Source of the DNA: Paralichthys olivaceus
Lineage: Eukaryota > Chordata > Actinopteri > Pleuronectiformes > Paralichthyidae
Direction of reading: 5' to 3'
Assembly (NCBI RefSeq): GCF_024713975.1
Contig: NC_091094.1
Span: 14,541,001-14,605,000, forward strand
Length of the DNA: 64,000 nucleotides
Part shown: piece after piece, positions 26,317-39,215 of the stretch
How the letters are laid out: every line of letters begins with the position of its first letter
Position numbering within the stretch: the stretch's first letter is position 1
Translations under genes and position numbers: made by a program
The notes under the pieces: generated by a model
The model's input: only the letters and a program-made list of their open reading frames with translations
The model's database searches: none
What the model was told of the DNA's origin: nothing

Positions 26317-27978
26317 ATGAGCTCCGCGTGTTGTGTCCTGGGGCTCGGGCTGTTGTTGTCGTGTGCAGCCAGAGGTTTCCCTCAGGCCGCAGGAGGAGCA
26401 GGAGGAGCAGGGGGGAGCAGGGAGTTCTTCCGCAGGGATGTGGAGCCACAGAGTTTCCAGAGGTCCGAGCTCTCTAAACGCAGCGCGGGACTGAATGAAC
26501 AGAGCTGCACGGCTCTGCCTGGAGGAGACCCAACCCTGAGCAACAACACCCACACTGTGAGTCACTCGTCCAGACTCCTGCACATTACAAACTGTCTGAG
26601 GGAGTGAGGCTGGGACTCCAATCCAGTCTGTGTGAGGCGATGTGACATCAAGATGGAAATAATAACATCGGTTGATATCAATAATATGTTTAAGTTAAGT
26701 TTAAAGATTGATTATGAGCAGATAATGATAAACACTTTCTGAACAGTAAAGCATAAACCATTTATCTATATCATTTGAACTTTTGCGATTGATGAAAATA
26801 ATTTGATATTGATTTATTGCCTCTCCAGTTTCTGCTGTGTGCTGCTCCAATCTGTGATGTGACTCCTGCAACAAATACTGTCAATAAGAGTTACAGCGAG
26901 GAATCCATTATAGAAACTGTTTCGTTCATCAATTAATTGGAAAAAGTCCATTTTCATGCACTGGAAGGTTCGAGCCTCTCAAATGTTATATTATTATTAT
27001 TAATCAGCTTTTTTCAGCTTTTCCATGTTAAATTGTTGTTAATAGATTTGGGTGCAGGACAGTTCCTCAGTTTAGATAAATAATAATAACAACAATTATA
27101 ATGATAATAGTTTGAATAAGTCACTTTCTATATGATAACATGACAGTTTCCATAGAGAAAACAATTACTGGATTAAACAAATGTTTTTAAATGACAATAA
27201 ATATTATAATTGGTCTTAAGAAATGATCATGTTGCACAACTAGTTATACAGGCTCCAAACCATGGCTTAGTTTCAATTATTGTCACAGTTATTTTCTCTT
27301 TTAATTGTCCATCCATCCAATTGGACAAACAATTCTGTCAATTATCAGTTAAATTGCCTACACATTTCTCAGTTAAAACATGTACCTGTTCTCCAAGTAC
27401 ACTGGTAATGACTTCAGTTTGCTTGTTTTGTGTAAACAACAGTACAAAACCTAAAGAAGCTCAATTTACTGTCACAAGTGACAAAGATACTGCAGATCCA
27501 GTCTGAAACCACCCAAAGTTTCAAATATTATTAATATGATTAATATATAATATGTATTTAATATATGATATAATACGATTGACTTATTGTTTCAGCTTGG
27601 TCAGTTACACTTATTGAATTAATGTGAGTCCAGATCAGGTCCATGGCGCCTGGTGTTCTTCTGCTCTGATGCACCAATGGTACTGATATATTATTATTAA
27701 TATTCGTCAAAAGTAGAAGCTCATCCAAAACTCACCCGGAAATCTTTGATGATGTCAACACCGGCCCCCCTTCTGCCCTTCCCCCTCTCCTTCATCCCTT
27801 TCAGCATCATCCCGACTTTTATCCCACAATAGATCCAACAACACCTGCTGTTATTTCAGTCGTGAACATATTGTAATTGGAAGCACAACAAGAACAAGTC
27901 CGATGTCCACAGGAATGTTCAAGAATACAAGAATAACAACTTGATCCAAAGTTAAAGTGCTCCATGGGACAAGTATTC

Positions 27979-28032
<54 letters not shown>

Positions 28033-31020
28033 ATTGCTTGTGGTCGTTGTGTTACATCACTTCTGTAGCTCAGACACCTGGAACAGCTTCTGAGCATGAA
28101 AAGGATTTGGCAGACTCCTCCTGTCCTTTCTCTCTCACAAACACCCCCACTCCCTTTCTTTTGAGGTCTGCTGAACTTAATCTCAGCCTCTGTGTTGACT
28201 CCAGTTTGAGTTTTCTGCCATCGGACAATCCCACACAGCATTTTGAGCGTGTAGATTAGTAGCGTACACTCCTTCTGTTATAATTAGCTCTATAAATGAG
28301 CGGATCCAACAGGTCTCACTTCCTCCTGCTTCTCTTTTTGTGCTATTTCCAGCCTAATCGACTACACAGGAAGCGTTTGTAAAAACAACCCCCTGTTTCT
28401 TTTTGTATGTTTGTGTGTGTGTGAGGTTTCTTTTGCTGACTCAGTCTGGTGTACAGAAACTAACTCCCTCTTTCTTTTTTTTCTTCGGACTCCATCCCAT
28501 CCTCTATCCCCTCTGGCAAAAAAAAATGTAAAAAAATATTGTTTTTTTTCTGGGGGGTGGAAGGGTGAAGTATAGCTGGGTCATGGCCAGCTGTTGGAAG
28601 AAAAGCAGCAGAGTTGATGTTCCACACAGAAAGAGAGTTAGGAGAAGTATAGGTTTGTTGATATGCAGGAGCAGACGTCCAATGAGATCAACAAACTAGT
28701 AAAAATAGAGGCACTATTAATAATAATAATAAACTTTACATTTAAATACATCACTTTTCAAGACAAAGTTACAGGTTGCTTTACAAGACACAGATAGTTA
28801 TTTGATGCTATTAAAACAGGGTGAAACGTTGTGATTGACAGCTGTGACTGGCCTATGATTGGTCAAGCATACGTATCGGCGGGTTTTGCTACCGTGGCTC
28901 CATCTCCTTAGATCATCACTGCACAGACTCTGGCTCCAGATGCACAAGATATCAGTGTTTGTGTACAGAATAATGTGGCGTCATTTCTGGATGGTGGGAG
29001 GAAGTGGAGACATGTTGTCCATCTCTATATACAGTCTATGGTTGAGATATTTCACTCCGTACCACAGATGAGGACAATCACTAACTGATAAGTAACTAAT
29101 CATTTCTGCTCTCAGTTGAACTTATTCAATGTTACTATTTCCAAACACTATTAATCTGTATGGTTCGCCACTTCTCTTCTGGTTTCCCTGAACAACAATA
29201 AGGACACGGACATTAATACAGCCCAGCTCTTATCCCTGCCCGCAGGGTTTAGCCTGGTCTGCACAGCTTCGTGTGTTAGATCAGAGCCGGGGTGTTTCAT
29301 CCACTCTTCTGAAGTTTTATGTGTGTAAACACGGCCGAAGCAGAAAGGTTAAAACCCCCGAGCGGAGGGAATAAGGAGCTCATTGTGTTGGCGTCTGAGC
29401 TCTGAGAGAGGACTTCACTCAGCTCCCACCCACTGTTAGTGTGCACTACGGAGTCTGCATGCCTGTATGTGTGTATCTGTGCATGAACATGTGTGACACT
29501 CTGCTGTGCAGCTTCTGTGCTCAACTATTGAAAGTTGACTGCACCTTAAATTCCACAGCGTCCTGCGTTGAGCTGCAGACAGAGATTAAAGAGGCCTCTT
29601 CGTAGCAGATGTGGACCCTTAAATGCAGCATGTGATACAGCATGAGGTCATGTCTGGTTTGTAAGTCTACATCTCTCAGACATTTGTCTTTTATAATTTT
29701 TATGATGAACATATATATTTTTCTTTTCGTATCTTCCTTCTATCCTTTTGTTTGGTCGTTTTTAGCGTTTCATCAATCCTCCAGTTAAACGGAGGCTCTC
29801 GCTCAGTCACACGACTGTCTCAGCTTTGACTCAGTCAGCTGACCTGCTTTATCAGGCAGATTGTTTAGGTTCCAGTGCCACTGAACTGTAGCCAGTCCAG
29901 TCAGCGTTTGTCCAGTGGAGGACGTAGGGGAGCAGACTGCTGGTTGAATGTAACCCAGGTGTACAAGCAACTGGCAGAGAAGAGACAAGGCCCAACATGA
30001 AACCTGTTCACCTGCAGTGACACTGACCAGATCATCAAAATCATAATTTTTATGATTAGATTTCAGGAAGTCATGTCCTTGTATATGATGCAAGAGACAC
30101 ACTTTTACTGTCCTGCTCCTTTCCGCCTTTTGCATTTATTTCACTTTAATACATAACAGAGGCAAATATTTAGTTTTCTTCCAATTTCCACTTTTGCCAT
30201 TTGTTTTTATTTTTAATAAATTATATTCACAATATCACAAATTGTTACACTGAAAATAACCGCTGAAAAATAATAAACCAACATTCAAGTTCATTAGCTT
30301 TTAATGTGCATCATATATACAAAATACAAAACAAATACAACCAAATATTTAGAACTAAGACACTTTAAAAAAAATGTTTTTTAACATAAATACTTTATAT
30401 TAGTGCATTGAAGTTTGCATGGGCAAACATAAACACCAATACCAATATATCAGTCTGGCTGCAGCAGGAACACTGGTTTGATGGTGTGAGACTGTTGAGC
30501 AAACAGATCTACAGATTGCACAGATGACGGCGAAGTAAGAAATTGTCAAACAGTGTGATCAAGATTCCAAACAACAGATGGATGTGTGGTGAAATTATTC
30601 CTGTAGAGCAGCGATGGAAAGTTGTGTTCACACTCTTTGGACAGGCAGTGGTGAGCCATTTTCCATTGGACCTATTTGCAAGGAGTTTTCCAGCAGGCAG
30701 ATCCGGCCCTCTCCTGTGGTTTTATAGAGCGGTGTACAGACTCTCCAGGACCAAGCTCACCTTGTAAACATCTCTGCCCTGCCAGCTAAAGAAAGGAGGG
30801 GGTGGAAATCTTCTTTTGACACCAAACAATGTGGGCTGTGAATATGCTGCTCAAATGCCCAAACACTTGGACGTCACTCTGGATCGATAGACTGGAATGT
30901 AGTTTGCAGTCTGTGAAGTTGTGAAATCTTTACACTGTACCTCAAATATCATGTGTCACATTTTGTTTTGAACATTTTTGAGTTGTGTTTGTAGTCAGAA
31001 TAGAAGACCCTTAGTCTACA

Positions 31021-31100
<80 letters not shown>

Positions 31101-34100
31101 GTGTGTGTTCTGGCTTCGCTCGGGACGTCATTAATTGTTCTCTGGCCCCCGCTTTGTCTTTTAAGCAGGAATGTAGGTCACACATGCAGAGTGCATCCAA
31201 ATGGCAGAGTTACTTTGGACACTAAGTTAAATTCATTCTGTCCCCTCGGCTGCTGTGTCTCCTGCGCAACGAACAACACACACAAGCTCTCTTGTGTGTG
31301 TTGCAAGTCAGACTAAACTCTGCACTCCTTAGCGTATTTTTGTTCTTCATGTTACGGAAGCAAGAAATACTGCAGCAAATTCCCAAATAATCCTCAGACA
31401 GGCCTCATGGGTGGTAGTCAAATGTTTTGCTTGATTTTTTCTCTCTAAAAACCTCCACCTCTATTTGTTTTCTCTCTCTTTTCAGTTCACCTTCAAAGTG
31501 CGAACCATGGGTTCGCTGTCGCTGGCCTGGGTGGGAGATGGATCAGGGGTGAGCTTGTTGAGATGTCTGATATTATTGAAACTAAACCTTTCTCCACAAG
31601 TGTAAACAAAAGATGTAACACCTCATCTGCCTTTACCCAGGTGCTGCTGGTCCTGACAACCTTTCAGGTGCCGTTGTTCATGATGCGCTTCGGTCAGTCT
31701 AACCTCTACAGGAGGTGAGAAATCCCCGATGACACACTTGATGGCAATGGAGCCGTACATTTATTCACTAAGTACTCATTGTAACTTTGTCTCTGCGTCA
31801 GTGAAGACTATGGGAAAACCTTTGAAGATGTGACTCACCTGATCAACCATACCTTCATCCAGACTGAGTTTGGCATCGGCATCAGTCCCGACCACTCTGG
31901 GAAGGTGACTTTTTCCCATGTGAATGCAATAAATCATAAAACTAGTCTCTGCTGCTGGCAGAGCTCCTCCCTGATTGGTTCCTGTGTGTTTGGTTTCAGG
32001 TGATCCTGACTGGAGACGTGTCAGAGATCGGCGGGTTTCAACTGTTTCGCTCGCTGGACTTTGGCCTCACCTTTGTCCCGACAGATCTGCCATTTGAGCC
32101 CCTCATTCAGATGCTGTACAACCCTGGAGACTGCAACGTACTTCTGACTCTCAGTATCACGGTAGCAGCCTTCATGACCAAAATTTAAACCTACATCCTT
32201 CCATGATGGACTTGTATTTCACTCTATGATATTCTTAATGATAAATCATAATTCAAAAGTTGCAAATATTCTTTTTTTTACTGACTAAGCTTTTTGCCTG
32301 CAGATGGACCTGTGGCTGTCTGAGGACTTTGGCGCCACCTGGAGGAAAATCCATGACAGTGTGTGTTTGGTCAGATGGTGAGAATCATCAGTTTTGTATT
32401 GAAATTGAAAATACCCTGAACTTGTGGGTTCTAGTTGTAATAAATATAAAATAAGAGATTTGTAATGAAGCGCTTAGACAAACATTTGGAACAACAAGAA
32501 TAGTAAAGAAACTGTAAGAATATTTTAAAACTGTGAACAAAAAAACTTTTCTTGCTAGAGCTCCAGAGTGTGAGGAAGGAGACGTGTAACTATATATAAA
32601 GAACTTTAATAGTGATGAGAGGGGGCTGAACTTCATATTCTACCATTGAAATAACAGGACTGGAGAAATAATCCATACAAAGATAACAAATGTTGTGTTA
32701 TTGCCATTGAATAAGCAATGTGAGACCTCTCCACCCACATTATTTCATAGAATAACTCTGTGATGCATTAACTTTACTGTTATATTGTAATACAGTCCAA
32801 CTGAAGGTGTGTGAAAACAGTGCAGGCTTTAGAACAAGTTGGTCCTGATACAGAGACATGATTGTTGTTCACTGCAGATGGAAAAACACATCTTTATGAT
32901 CCATGCAGTAAATCAGTAAACAATAAATCTCACTAGAAAACAATGACATCAAATACACTTTATATCCGGGGAGTGGAATATTTTTAAAAACCTCCTCCTT
33001 CCGAACAAATAAATCAGACTACGCTCCCTTTCACAAAAATAAAAAACACATAACCCTCTCCCCTTCTGTTACAGTTTCATATATATAAATATGAAAATAT
33101 ACAAATATATTTCTATTTTCTACACATAGTTTAAAATTTGTGTGTGAAGAAGAACATGTCAAAGAGGAACATGAAACCTGTCCCCGCTGCCCACATGTGC
33201 ATCTTTGTTCCTGTCGTTATTCCAGCTGTGTCTCCCATCACACTTCACATCACTCTCCTGACTCTGGTTTGAGTGTCAGAGTTCACACAAGGTGGTAGTG
33301 AAAGCCTGCGGTTGTTAGCGCTGCATTGTGGGAACATTGTGATGGCTCCGCGTGACCACAGCCGTCATTTAGGCCCGGGCCTAAATTGACTGCCGAGCGA
33401 GGGAGCCGAGGCTGCTGTCAGCACGGATCATGAGTCAGCAGCGACATTCTTATTCAGCCCACAGCCGTTGAACCAGCAGAATCTTTTGCAGTGTGAAAAC
33501 CTTCGTCCCCTTTGGCAGCGGACGAAGCCAGAGGGAGGACTTGGAGTGCAGCCTGGGGGTCGGCCTGAGCCCTGCTCGCACAGCACTTAGAAGAAACCGC
33601 AACTCTAATCTGTGATCTCTATAAATTCCACAAGCACATTTGAACTCAGCAAACTCCATTTTTTTCCTCCAGATTCCTCCTTTCACTTTGTCTTTTTCTC
33701 ACGTACAGGGGTCCAAAAAACAGCGTCTATTTTACAACTAACTACAACGGATCATGCAGTAAGTGAGGACAATGTTTTCAGCCTCACGTACATGTGAGTT
33801 AACACATCTAGTAACGCTGCCTTCTTTCCATCAGATGAGAAAGGAATGCTGGAGTTAAGGAAGACATCAGATTATGGCCGAAGTTTCCAGACAATCGCAA
33901 CAAGAATTTACTCCTTTTTCCTGGGAGGAAAATTTGTTTTTGCTTCCATCATGACAGGCACAGTATGTCTGATTTCCTCTCCTTTAATATTATATAAGAG
34001 AAGAATGTGCATGTCTCTGTAAGTCTGCCTCACGCTTCACACTTCCCTGTGTTTCTTTATGGACATAAATGGTAACCATACACATTTAGAACATTCTTGT

Positions 34101-34681
34101 ACAAAGTGTTTCTGCACTCCCACTTTAGTGTCAGCTCACCTAAATTAGAAAAACACATGGCCATTGGAATAGTTAATGACGAGGTTCACGCCTGGCATGA
34201 ACATGATGCAAGGTGTTAAAGCATTTAGTTTGAATATGCTTTGTGATTAGTTCAGCTGGACCACATCTCGAGACGACTTAACTTGACATATCTGACATCT
34301 CTAACTCTAATGAGTCCCACTTGTTTCCCATTTTGATGTGTTCCTCAAACCACATATATAAAACTAAATAGAAACATATGCTTTAATATTTACATCCAAA
34401 TTCTACAAAGATGTAAAGCATCAGTTATTACAGTGTTGTCCCCTCTACAATTTGTTTGCGGTGTGTGTGCGTGTGTCAGGGTACAGAGCGTATGATCCAC
34501 GTGTCAGTGGACGGAGGAGAGGTGTGGAACATGGCTCAGCTTCCCACAGTCAACCACGAGCAGTTCTACTCCATCCTCTCAGCCAATCAGGACATGATCT
34601 TCATGCACGTGGACGACCCTGGAGGTCAGAAAAAGCAGAGTGATGTGGATGATGACAATAATGATGTTGACATTATATTAT

Positions 34682-34727
<46 letters not shown>

Positions 34728-37700
34728 TCTGTGTGTGTGTGTGTCTCTGTGTGTCTGTGTCAGACTCTGGTGTTGGAACCATCTATGTGTCAGACGACCG
34801 AGGAACTGTGTTCTCCAAGTCTCTGGAGCGTCATCTCTACACAACCACAGGCAGTGACACTGACTTCACCGTCGTTACTTCACTCAGGGGCGTCTACATG
34901 ACCAGTGCACTCGCAGAGGGTGGGCATACACACTGTACAATTCCAATTTACATATTTAAGTCTTGGCATGTTTCTAATTTTCAGTTTTCACTTTTTCAAA
35001 TTTCAAATGAAACATTTGAGTTGAGAAACTTGGTGGAGGCAGGTCATTTGTGAGAGTAAATATCTCAGTTATTATAATTTTTATGGTCAAGTGGAAAACT
35101 CCTTGTTTACAAATATGGGAAGGTTCAATTCAACATACTTGCAAAGATTTTTGATTGAGTTGTAATTCTTTTCTATGTATTTTTTCATTTATTTCATAAT
35201 AAACATTACAATCTCAAATATTAGAGCATCACTCTGAATCGTCATGCATATAATATATACAATATATATATGCAGAAGTCAAAAACAGGAGTTTTATTGT
35301 TTGCAGTGTAGGAGCTGAACTCTTTTGATTGTTATAGTAAATGAAGCTGTTTTGTAGATGGTGCAGTGGAGACAGTGATCACCTTCAACCAAGGAGCAAG
35401 GTGGCAGACGCTGCACAGACCTCAGAACAGCCACTGTGACACTGAGACCAACACTAACAGGCCTAACAGAGTAAGAGTGGTTTGATTCTACACTGGCTTT
35501 ATGTTCAGATCGCCATAGTTGTTCACCAGTCTACACTTAGTGACACATATTGACAAACTGAACACGTTTCTAGAATGTTTTAAATAAATATTAAAGTGTA
35601 ACACTTACACACCCATCTGAGCAGCACTCGTATCAGTTTGTCCTTTATGGTAGAGTAGAGCTCAGCTAAAGCTCAGACCTAAAGCTCACAGAACATCTGT
35701 GCCTGAAAAGGGTACAAACACTTTCCAGCCAATCTAACAGAGCTAGAGAGGATGTGTCAGGAGGAAAAGGATAAAAGATTCTCCAAATCCAGGTTTGCAA
35801 AGCTTTCAGAGACTTACACATGAAGACTCAAAGATGTAGTGCTGCCAAAGGGACTTTTTAAAGTTATTTTTGTAAGAGAGATGTCTGCTTTTGATTTGTT
35901 TATAATTAAATCTCTAGCACAATACATTATGAAAAATGTGGACGGCTCTGAAAACTTTCTGAGGCCACAATATGTGGTTGAGTTTATTCTTTGCATGGTA
36001 TGTTCCCAGGCCAGAGGCAGCTTTAATACATCTACATTTTAACAGCCTCACTCTCTCAGTGATGTTCACTCTCTTCGCTTTGACTTCACAGTGCAGACTC
36101 CACATCCACGCATCCTACAGCACCACCATGAAGATGAACGTCCCCATGCTGCCGCTCTCACAGCCCAACGCTGTGGGCCTCATTCTGGCCCACGGTAGAA
36201 AACGCACCAACATGAACATCTCGATTCAGAATGGTTTTACTTCAGGGTCAGTGTGTCACAGCATCGTCTCCCTCCCTTTTCTCCAGGCAGTGTTGGAGAC
36301 GCAGAGTCAGCTCTTTCCCCTGATGTGTACGTGTCTGATGATGGGGGCTACTCGTGGCTGTTGGCCCTCAGGGGCCCTCATCACTATGCTATCCTGGACT
36401 CTGGAGGCCTGCTGGTGGCTGTGGAACACACCAACTCACCTGTCAACCAGATCAAGTGAGGATTTTTTTTTTTTTTAAACTCTGCCTGGGCGACAGCCAA
36501 TAGCCGGAGGCGTTATGTTTGTAGTGTGATATCTCAAGAACGCAGTGAAGGAATCTCACAAATTTGGTGCAAATATTAACTTGAGATAAAAGATTAACTG
36601 ATTCGATCTTGGTGGTCAAATGTCAAGGTCACAGTGGCCTGATCAACCCTGTATTTGGATTCTTGAATGATATCACATGTCTGCCTTTAGGGGAATCTTC
36701 TTCAAATTTTGACCGGTTGTCCCTCAAAGTTGAACGGATTTGATTTTAGTGGTCAAACATCACTATGACCTCATATGAGCAGTATTGTTAAAGTATAGTT
36801 TGATTTACGTAGGGTTTTTTTTCTGTTGTGTTTCTGTACGTGCTCTCTGTCCTGCCTCATTCTTGTGCGTACACCTCCTCAGGTTTTCAACAGATGAAGG
36901 GCAGTGCTGGCACACATACAACTTCACCAGCGACCCTCTTCACTTCAGTGGTATGGACAGTGAGCCCGGCTCTCGCTCCATGAACGTCAGCCTGTGGGGC
37001 TACAGGAACGACTTCAGTAAATGGGTGGTGATCACCATAGACTTCAGGGAGCTCTTCACCAAAGACTGTGAGTGTGGGGGAGAAGACGGATGACATTCGG
37101 TTGGTTTTAAGGCCAGTGTTGAATCGGTTAGACTCAATGTGAATGTTCTTGTGTGCAGGTACTGAAGGGGACTACGTACAGTGGATGGCTCACTCTGCAG
37201 ACCCCAGTGGATCTAATGATGGCTGCGTGCTGGGTTATAAAGAAACCTTCCTACGCCTGAGGAAAGACTCTGTGTGTTGGAACGGGAGGGACTATGCTGT
37301 CGCTAAGAAGCTGTCCGCCTGTCCATGTACAGTGGATGATTATCAGTGGTACGTGAATGTTCCCTCCATGTCCTCTTTGGAATATTGTGCAAGGTGGTGA
37401 AACACCAAAATACTGTGGTTTCATCCTGTATTCAGGGTGAAATCACATTGGAAAGACTTTTAATGTCATTAAGCAATCAAAAAAAACATGGAGCAATACA
37501 GCATTTTTGTTTAATTCTATTCTATTTTATTCTAGATTTCGGCATTACCCCTCAACTTACACACTTCTCACAATATTCTATTACAAGTCACTGAACCATC
37601 AACTTCATTTTGAAGCTGCAGTTAAGATGAAAAATCGGATTACTTTGTTTGGTAAAGACGTAAACCCTCAGTTGACCTAGCGTTGTCCTACAGTGACTTT

Positions 37701-39215
37701 GGATATTACCGACCTGAGAACAGTTCGGAGTGTGTGGAGCAGGAGGAGATGACAGGCCATCCCCTGGAGTTCTGTTTAAATGGGACCACCGAACAGCTAC
37801 AGACCAGTGGGTGAGGACGTCTGTGTTTTTTACTCGGATATTTCTAATGCTGGCTGGAAACTGACAACAAAACATTTCATTTAAAGCGGCAGTTCAGGAT
37901 CCAAGAAGTTCAAACTTTTGTGTGTAGCATAGTATTGTAGTTCTGTATGTTCACAGGTGTACTTGTGCTTCTACATTTCCCTCCCTATTGCCTTTGATTT
38001 TTTCTCTCTTCATCTATTTAGCTACCGGAAGATTCCAGGAGACCAGTGTGAGGGCGGTTTCCAGCCCGACAGGAAGGAAACGGACTTGAGGAGGCTGTGC
38101 ACCAGCAACGTCCTTTATTCAGATTCTCTGGTCAGTTCTGCTCACGCTGAGAACGTTTGATCTTTGGCCTGGTCACCACTGAAGATGTGAATATTTATAT
38201 AATATATGAATCTGTCTGGTTCGTTTGCATTTATGGATGGAAACACACATTATAAGTTCAAGCTTGAATCTTGATCAGATTGAGCTGAGATGACGTGAGA
38301 TCTTTTTAAAGATCGAAATCAGCCGGTATGAGCCTTTTACAGAAATATCGGTATGGTTTGGTGATATGCACTGAGATGAAAATTTTATTTTACAGTAGAA
38401 ACAATGCTGAAAAAATGTGCATTACATTAAAAAGATAAATGTTTACTTTCTATAATATTTTAAAGCTCTATATGTTTGGTTCCATTTGTGCTTTTCCTTT
38501 TTTTCAAATGTTCATCGTCTGATAAAAAAATGTTTTACACCCTAATGTTGGCATCAGCCCCCAAAATTCCATATCAGGCTGTAGTGAGGTTTGAGCAGGA
38601 TTGTTACAGTTATTGTGTTTTTAAATAATTACTCACTCTTGCCTTATCATCTATTATGAAAATCTTTACATATGAGGGGAAATAAAAAATTTAAAAAACG
38701 TTGTCATGTCAGTGATACTGTGCATTTCTTGTAATTGTTTAACCTCGTCTCTTGAACTCTTAACAGACTGAGACCAGTTCACCAAACGCTGCGGTCATCG
38801 TGATGGTTGTCTTATTGATCCTTCTGACGAGTGGTGTTGCGGGTGTTTGGCTGGTTAAGAAATATGTGTGTGGAGGACGGTCAGTTAACTTTGTTTCATC
38901 TTTTCACAGACACACACACACACTGATGATGACATCACATATTTCTCCCCTGTTTGTTTCTGATGTCAGCTCTGGTGTCCTCCTCAGGTTTCTTGTGCAC
39001 CGTTACTCTGTGATGAGGGAACATGTGGAAGCGGATAAGATTGAGGGAGTAGATGATGTCGACACTCACTACATGGAGACAGGAAAAACGCAGTTCAATG
39101 AAGATTCAGATCAGGTTTCTGGTATTATCTAAAATACCCCTTTGTAATTATTAAGACATTGTGATGATCTATTTACTGTATTGTTTGTGTCTTCCCACAG
39201 GACCTCTTAGAATAA
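26317..39215 (+). CDS. sort1: Sortilin (Vps10p-domain sorting receptor), complete
   Basis: Type I receptor that sorts ligands such as proneurotrophins and lysosomal proteins between Golgi, endosomes and plasma membrane. Exons: 26317-26556, 31486-31548, 31641-31714, 31802-31904, 32000-32161, 32304-32377, 33709-33758, 33835-33962, 34480-34624, 34764-34919, 35358-35470, 36092-36194, 36287-36455, 36883-37067, 37159-37348, 37694-37810, 38022-38130, 38767-38879, 38988-39114, 39201-39215 (TAA). Sum 2436 nt, 811 aa (human 831). Visible: signal peptide (about residues 1-20), a short Gly-rich propeptide, Vps10p beta-propeller with SxDxGxxW-like blades ([33 protein letters not shown]), a 10-Cys module (exons 14-17), a transmembrane helix (exon 18), the juxtamembrane Cys in YVCGGR, YSVM (Yxx-phi), and a C-terminal DQDLLE acidic dileucine motif for GGA/AP-1 sorting. 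Confidence 0.97.
27982..28031. repeat. GT microsatellite in sort1 intron 1
   Basis: About 25 GT units without interruption. Confidence 0.9.
28790..29045 (+). repeat. Interspersed repeat copy in sort1 intron 1
   Basis: Matches the reverse complement of 16255-16515 over several blocks and ends with GTCCATCTCTATATACAGTC, the same kind of ending seen at 63822-63840. Family unnamed. Confidence 0.65.
31026..31109. repeat. Long GT microsatellite in sort1 intron 1
   Basis: About 40 GT units with a single GC interruption near the right end. The longest simple repeat in the window. Confidence 0.95.
32378..33708 (+). other. sort1: sort1 intron 6 (1.3 kb) with GC-rich candidate regulatory block
   Basis: Left part AT-rich. 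The block at about 33290-33600 is GC-rich, with a perfect 20-bp palindrome at 33367-33386 (half ATTTAGGCCC) and a TGAGTCAGCA element at 33431-33440. No exon is seen. Confidence 0.5.
33963..34479 (+). other. sort1: sort1 intron 8
   Basis: 517 bp without coding signal. The 3' end is GT-rich (GTGTGTGTGCGTGTGTCAG) just before exon 9. Confidence 0.6.
34684..34762. repeat. GT microsatellite (with CT interruptions) filling sort1 intron 9
   Basis: The 139-bp intron between the exons ending at 34624 and starting at 34764 is about half GT repeat, with the repeat running up to the acceptor (TCTGTGTCAG). Confidence 0.9.
36520..36780 (+). repeat. Teleost interspersed repeat in sort1 intron 13
   Basis: Two loosely repeated arms: ATATCTCAAGAACGCAGTGA..CACAAATTTGG..TTGGTGGTCAAATGTCAAGG, then CTTCAAATTTTGACC..TTTTAGTGGTCAAACATCA. 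The wording (ATCTCA.GAACGC, GGTGGTCAAAGGTCAAGGTCAC) is that of an abundant fish repeat. Family not named. Confidence 0.6.

Larger units (their letters stand above)
26557..31485 (+). other. sort1: sort1 intron 1 (4.9 kb)
   Basis: The longest intron in the window. It contains two GT microsatellites (27982-28031 and 31026-31109), an interspersed repeat (28790-29045), GC-richer blocks around 29210-29420, a MARE-like site (28434-28443) and an AP-1 site (29827-29833). No coding exon is seen; the flanking exons join in frame. Confidence 0.7.

Noticed and set aside
30949-31316. Open frames made of (CV)n and (HT)n
   Set aside because: Translation of the GT/CA microsatellite. The same applies at 27957-28241, 34456-35053 and 54764-54894.
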